Program-made: the position numbers and the translations under genes
Assembly: GCA_043808545.1 (NCBI GenBank)
Contig: JAZDEU010000011.1
Coordinates: 1-21,140, forward strand
Source of the DNA: JAZDEU01 sp043808545
GTDB lineage: Bacteria; Patescibacteriota; Patescibacteriia; JAZDEU01
Length of the DNA: 21,140 bases
Reading direction: 5' to 3'
Notes under the pieces: model-generated
Told to the model about the DNA's origin: nothing
Database searches by the model: none
What the model saw: only the letters and a program-made list of their open reading frames with translations
In this document: piece after piece, positions 21,065 through 21,140 of the stretch
How the letters are laid out: every line of letters begins with the position of its first letter
Position numbering within the stretch: the stretch's first letter is position 1

Positions 21065-21140
21065 ACTGCAAAATTCGCAATGTTTTACGCTTCTAAAATT
21101 TTTCCCTATGTTATGGACATCACATTATGACTCCGCACTC

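Overview
The window looks like Candidatus Patescibacteria (CPR, Parcubacteria-like) DNA. It is AT-rich. Genes are short and tightly packed, often without a recognisable Shine-Dalgarno site. It carries the membrane-anchored thrombospondin type 3 (TSP3) repeat proteins and the ftsA-ftsZ-tpiA-fba-TPR run that I associate with that group. The lineage is inferred from gene content only; there is no rRNA here. TGA appears to be a normal stop (ybeY, pilM and gspI end with it), so the genetic code looks standard. Plus strand, 1-10350: the 3' end of a carboxypeptidase-regulatory/DUF2135-like surface protein, a TSP3 lipoprotein-sized anchor protein, a stand-alone MazF/PemK-like toxin, two more TSP3 membrane proteins, ybeY, ftsA, ftsZ, tpiA, class II fba, a membrane-anchored TPR protein and tRNA-Thr(GGT). 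Between the toxin and the next gene, the minus strand holds a compact candidate small RNA with a near-consensus promoter and an intrinsic terminator. Minus strand, 20970-10387, in order of transcription: gspF/pilC, four minor pseudopilins in the order H-I-J-K, then a DUF4402-like fimbrial subunit, a fused periplasmic chaperone-usher gene interrupted by one in-frame TGA, and finally pilM-pilN-pilO and a small pilP/gspC-like gene. The outer blocks form a type IV pilus/type II secretion-like assembly machine; its ATPases and major pilin are not in the window. The chaperone-usher cassette sits inside that machine and has its own promoter. It has a boxA-like leader motif, a terminator between pilin and usher, and a 14-G tract upstream of the usher. 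The mature pilin is about 50-58% GC in sampled stretches against about a third around it. This cassette is the most unusual part of the window, because ushers normally work in an outer membrane, which Patescibacteria are thought to lack. There is also a layer of repeats. Palindromic GC-rich elements lie in an intergenic gap and inside the ybeY and ftsZ reading frames, and many gaps are filled with short degenerate tandem spacers (taaatac, aattttta, ttgactt, gaaatta types), some of which run into coding sequence. No gene-free stretch exceeds 300 bases; the longest gap (2327-2606) is occupied by a cruciform-forming element.
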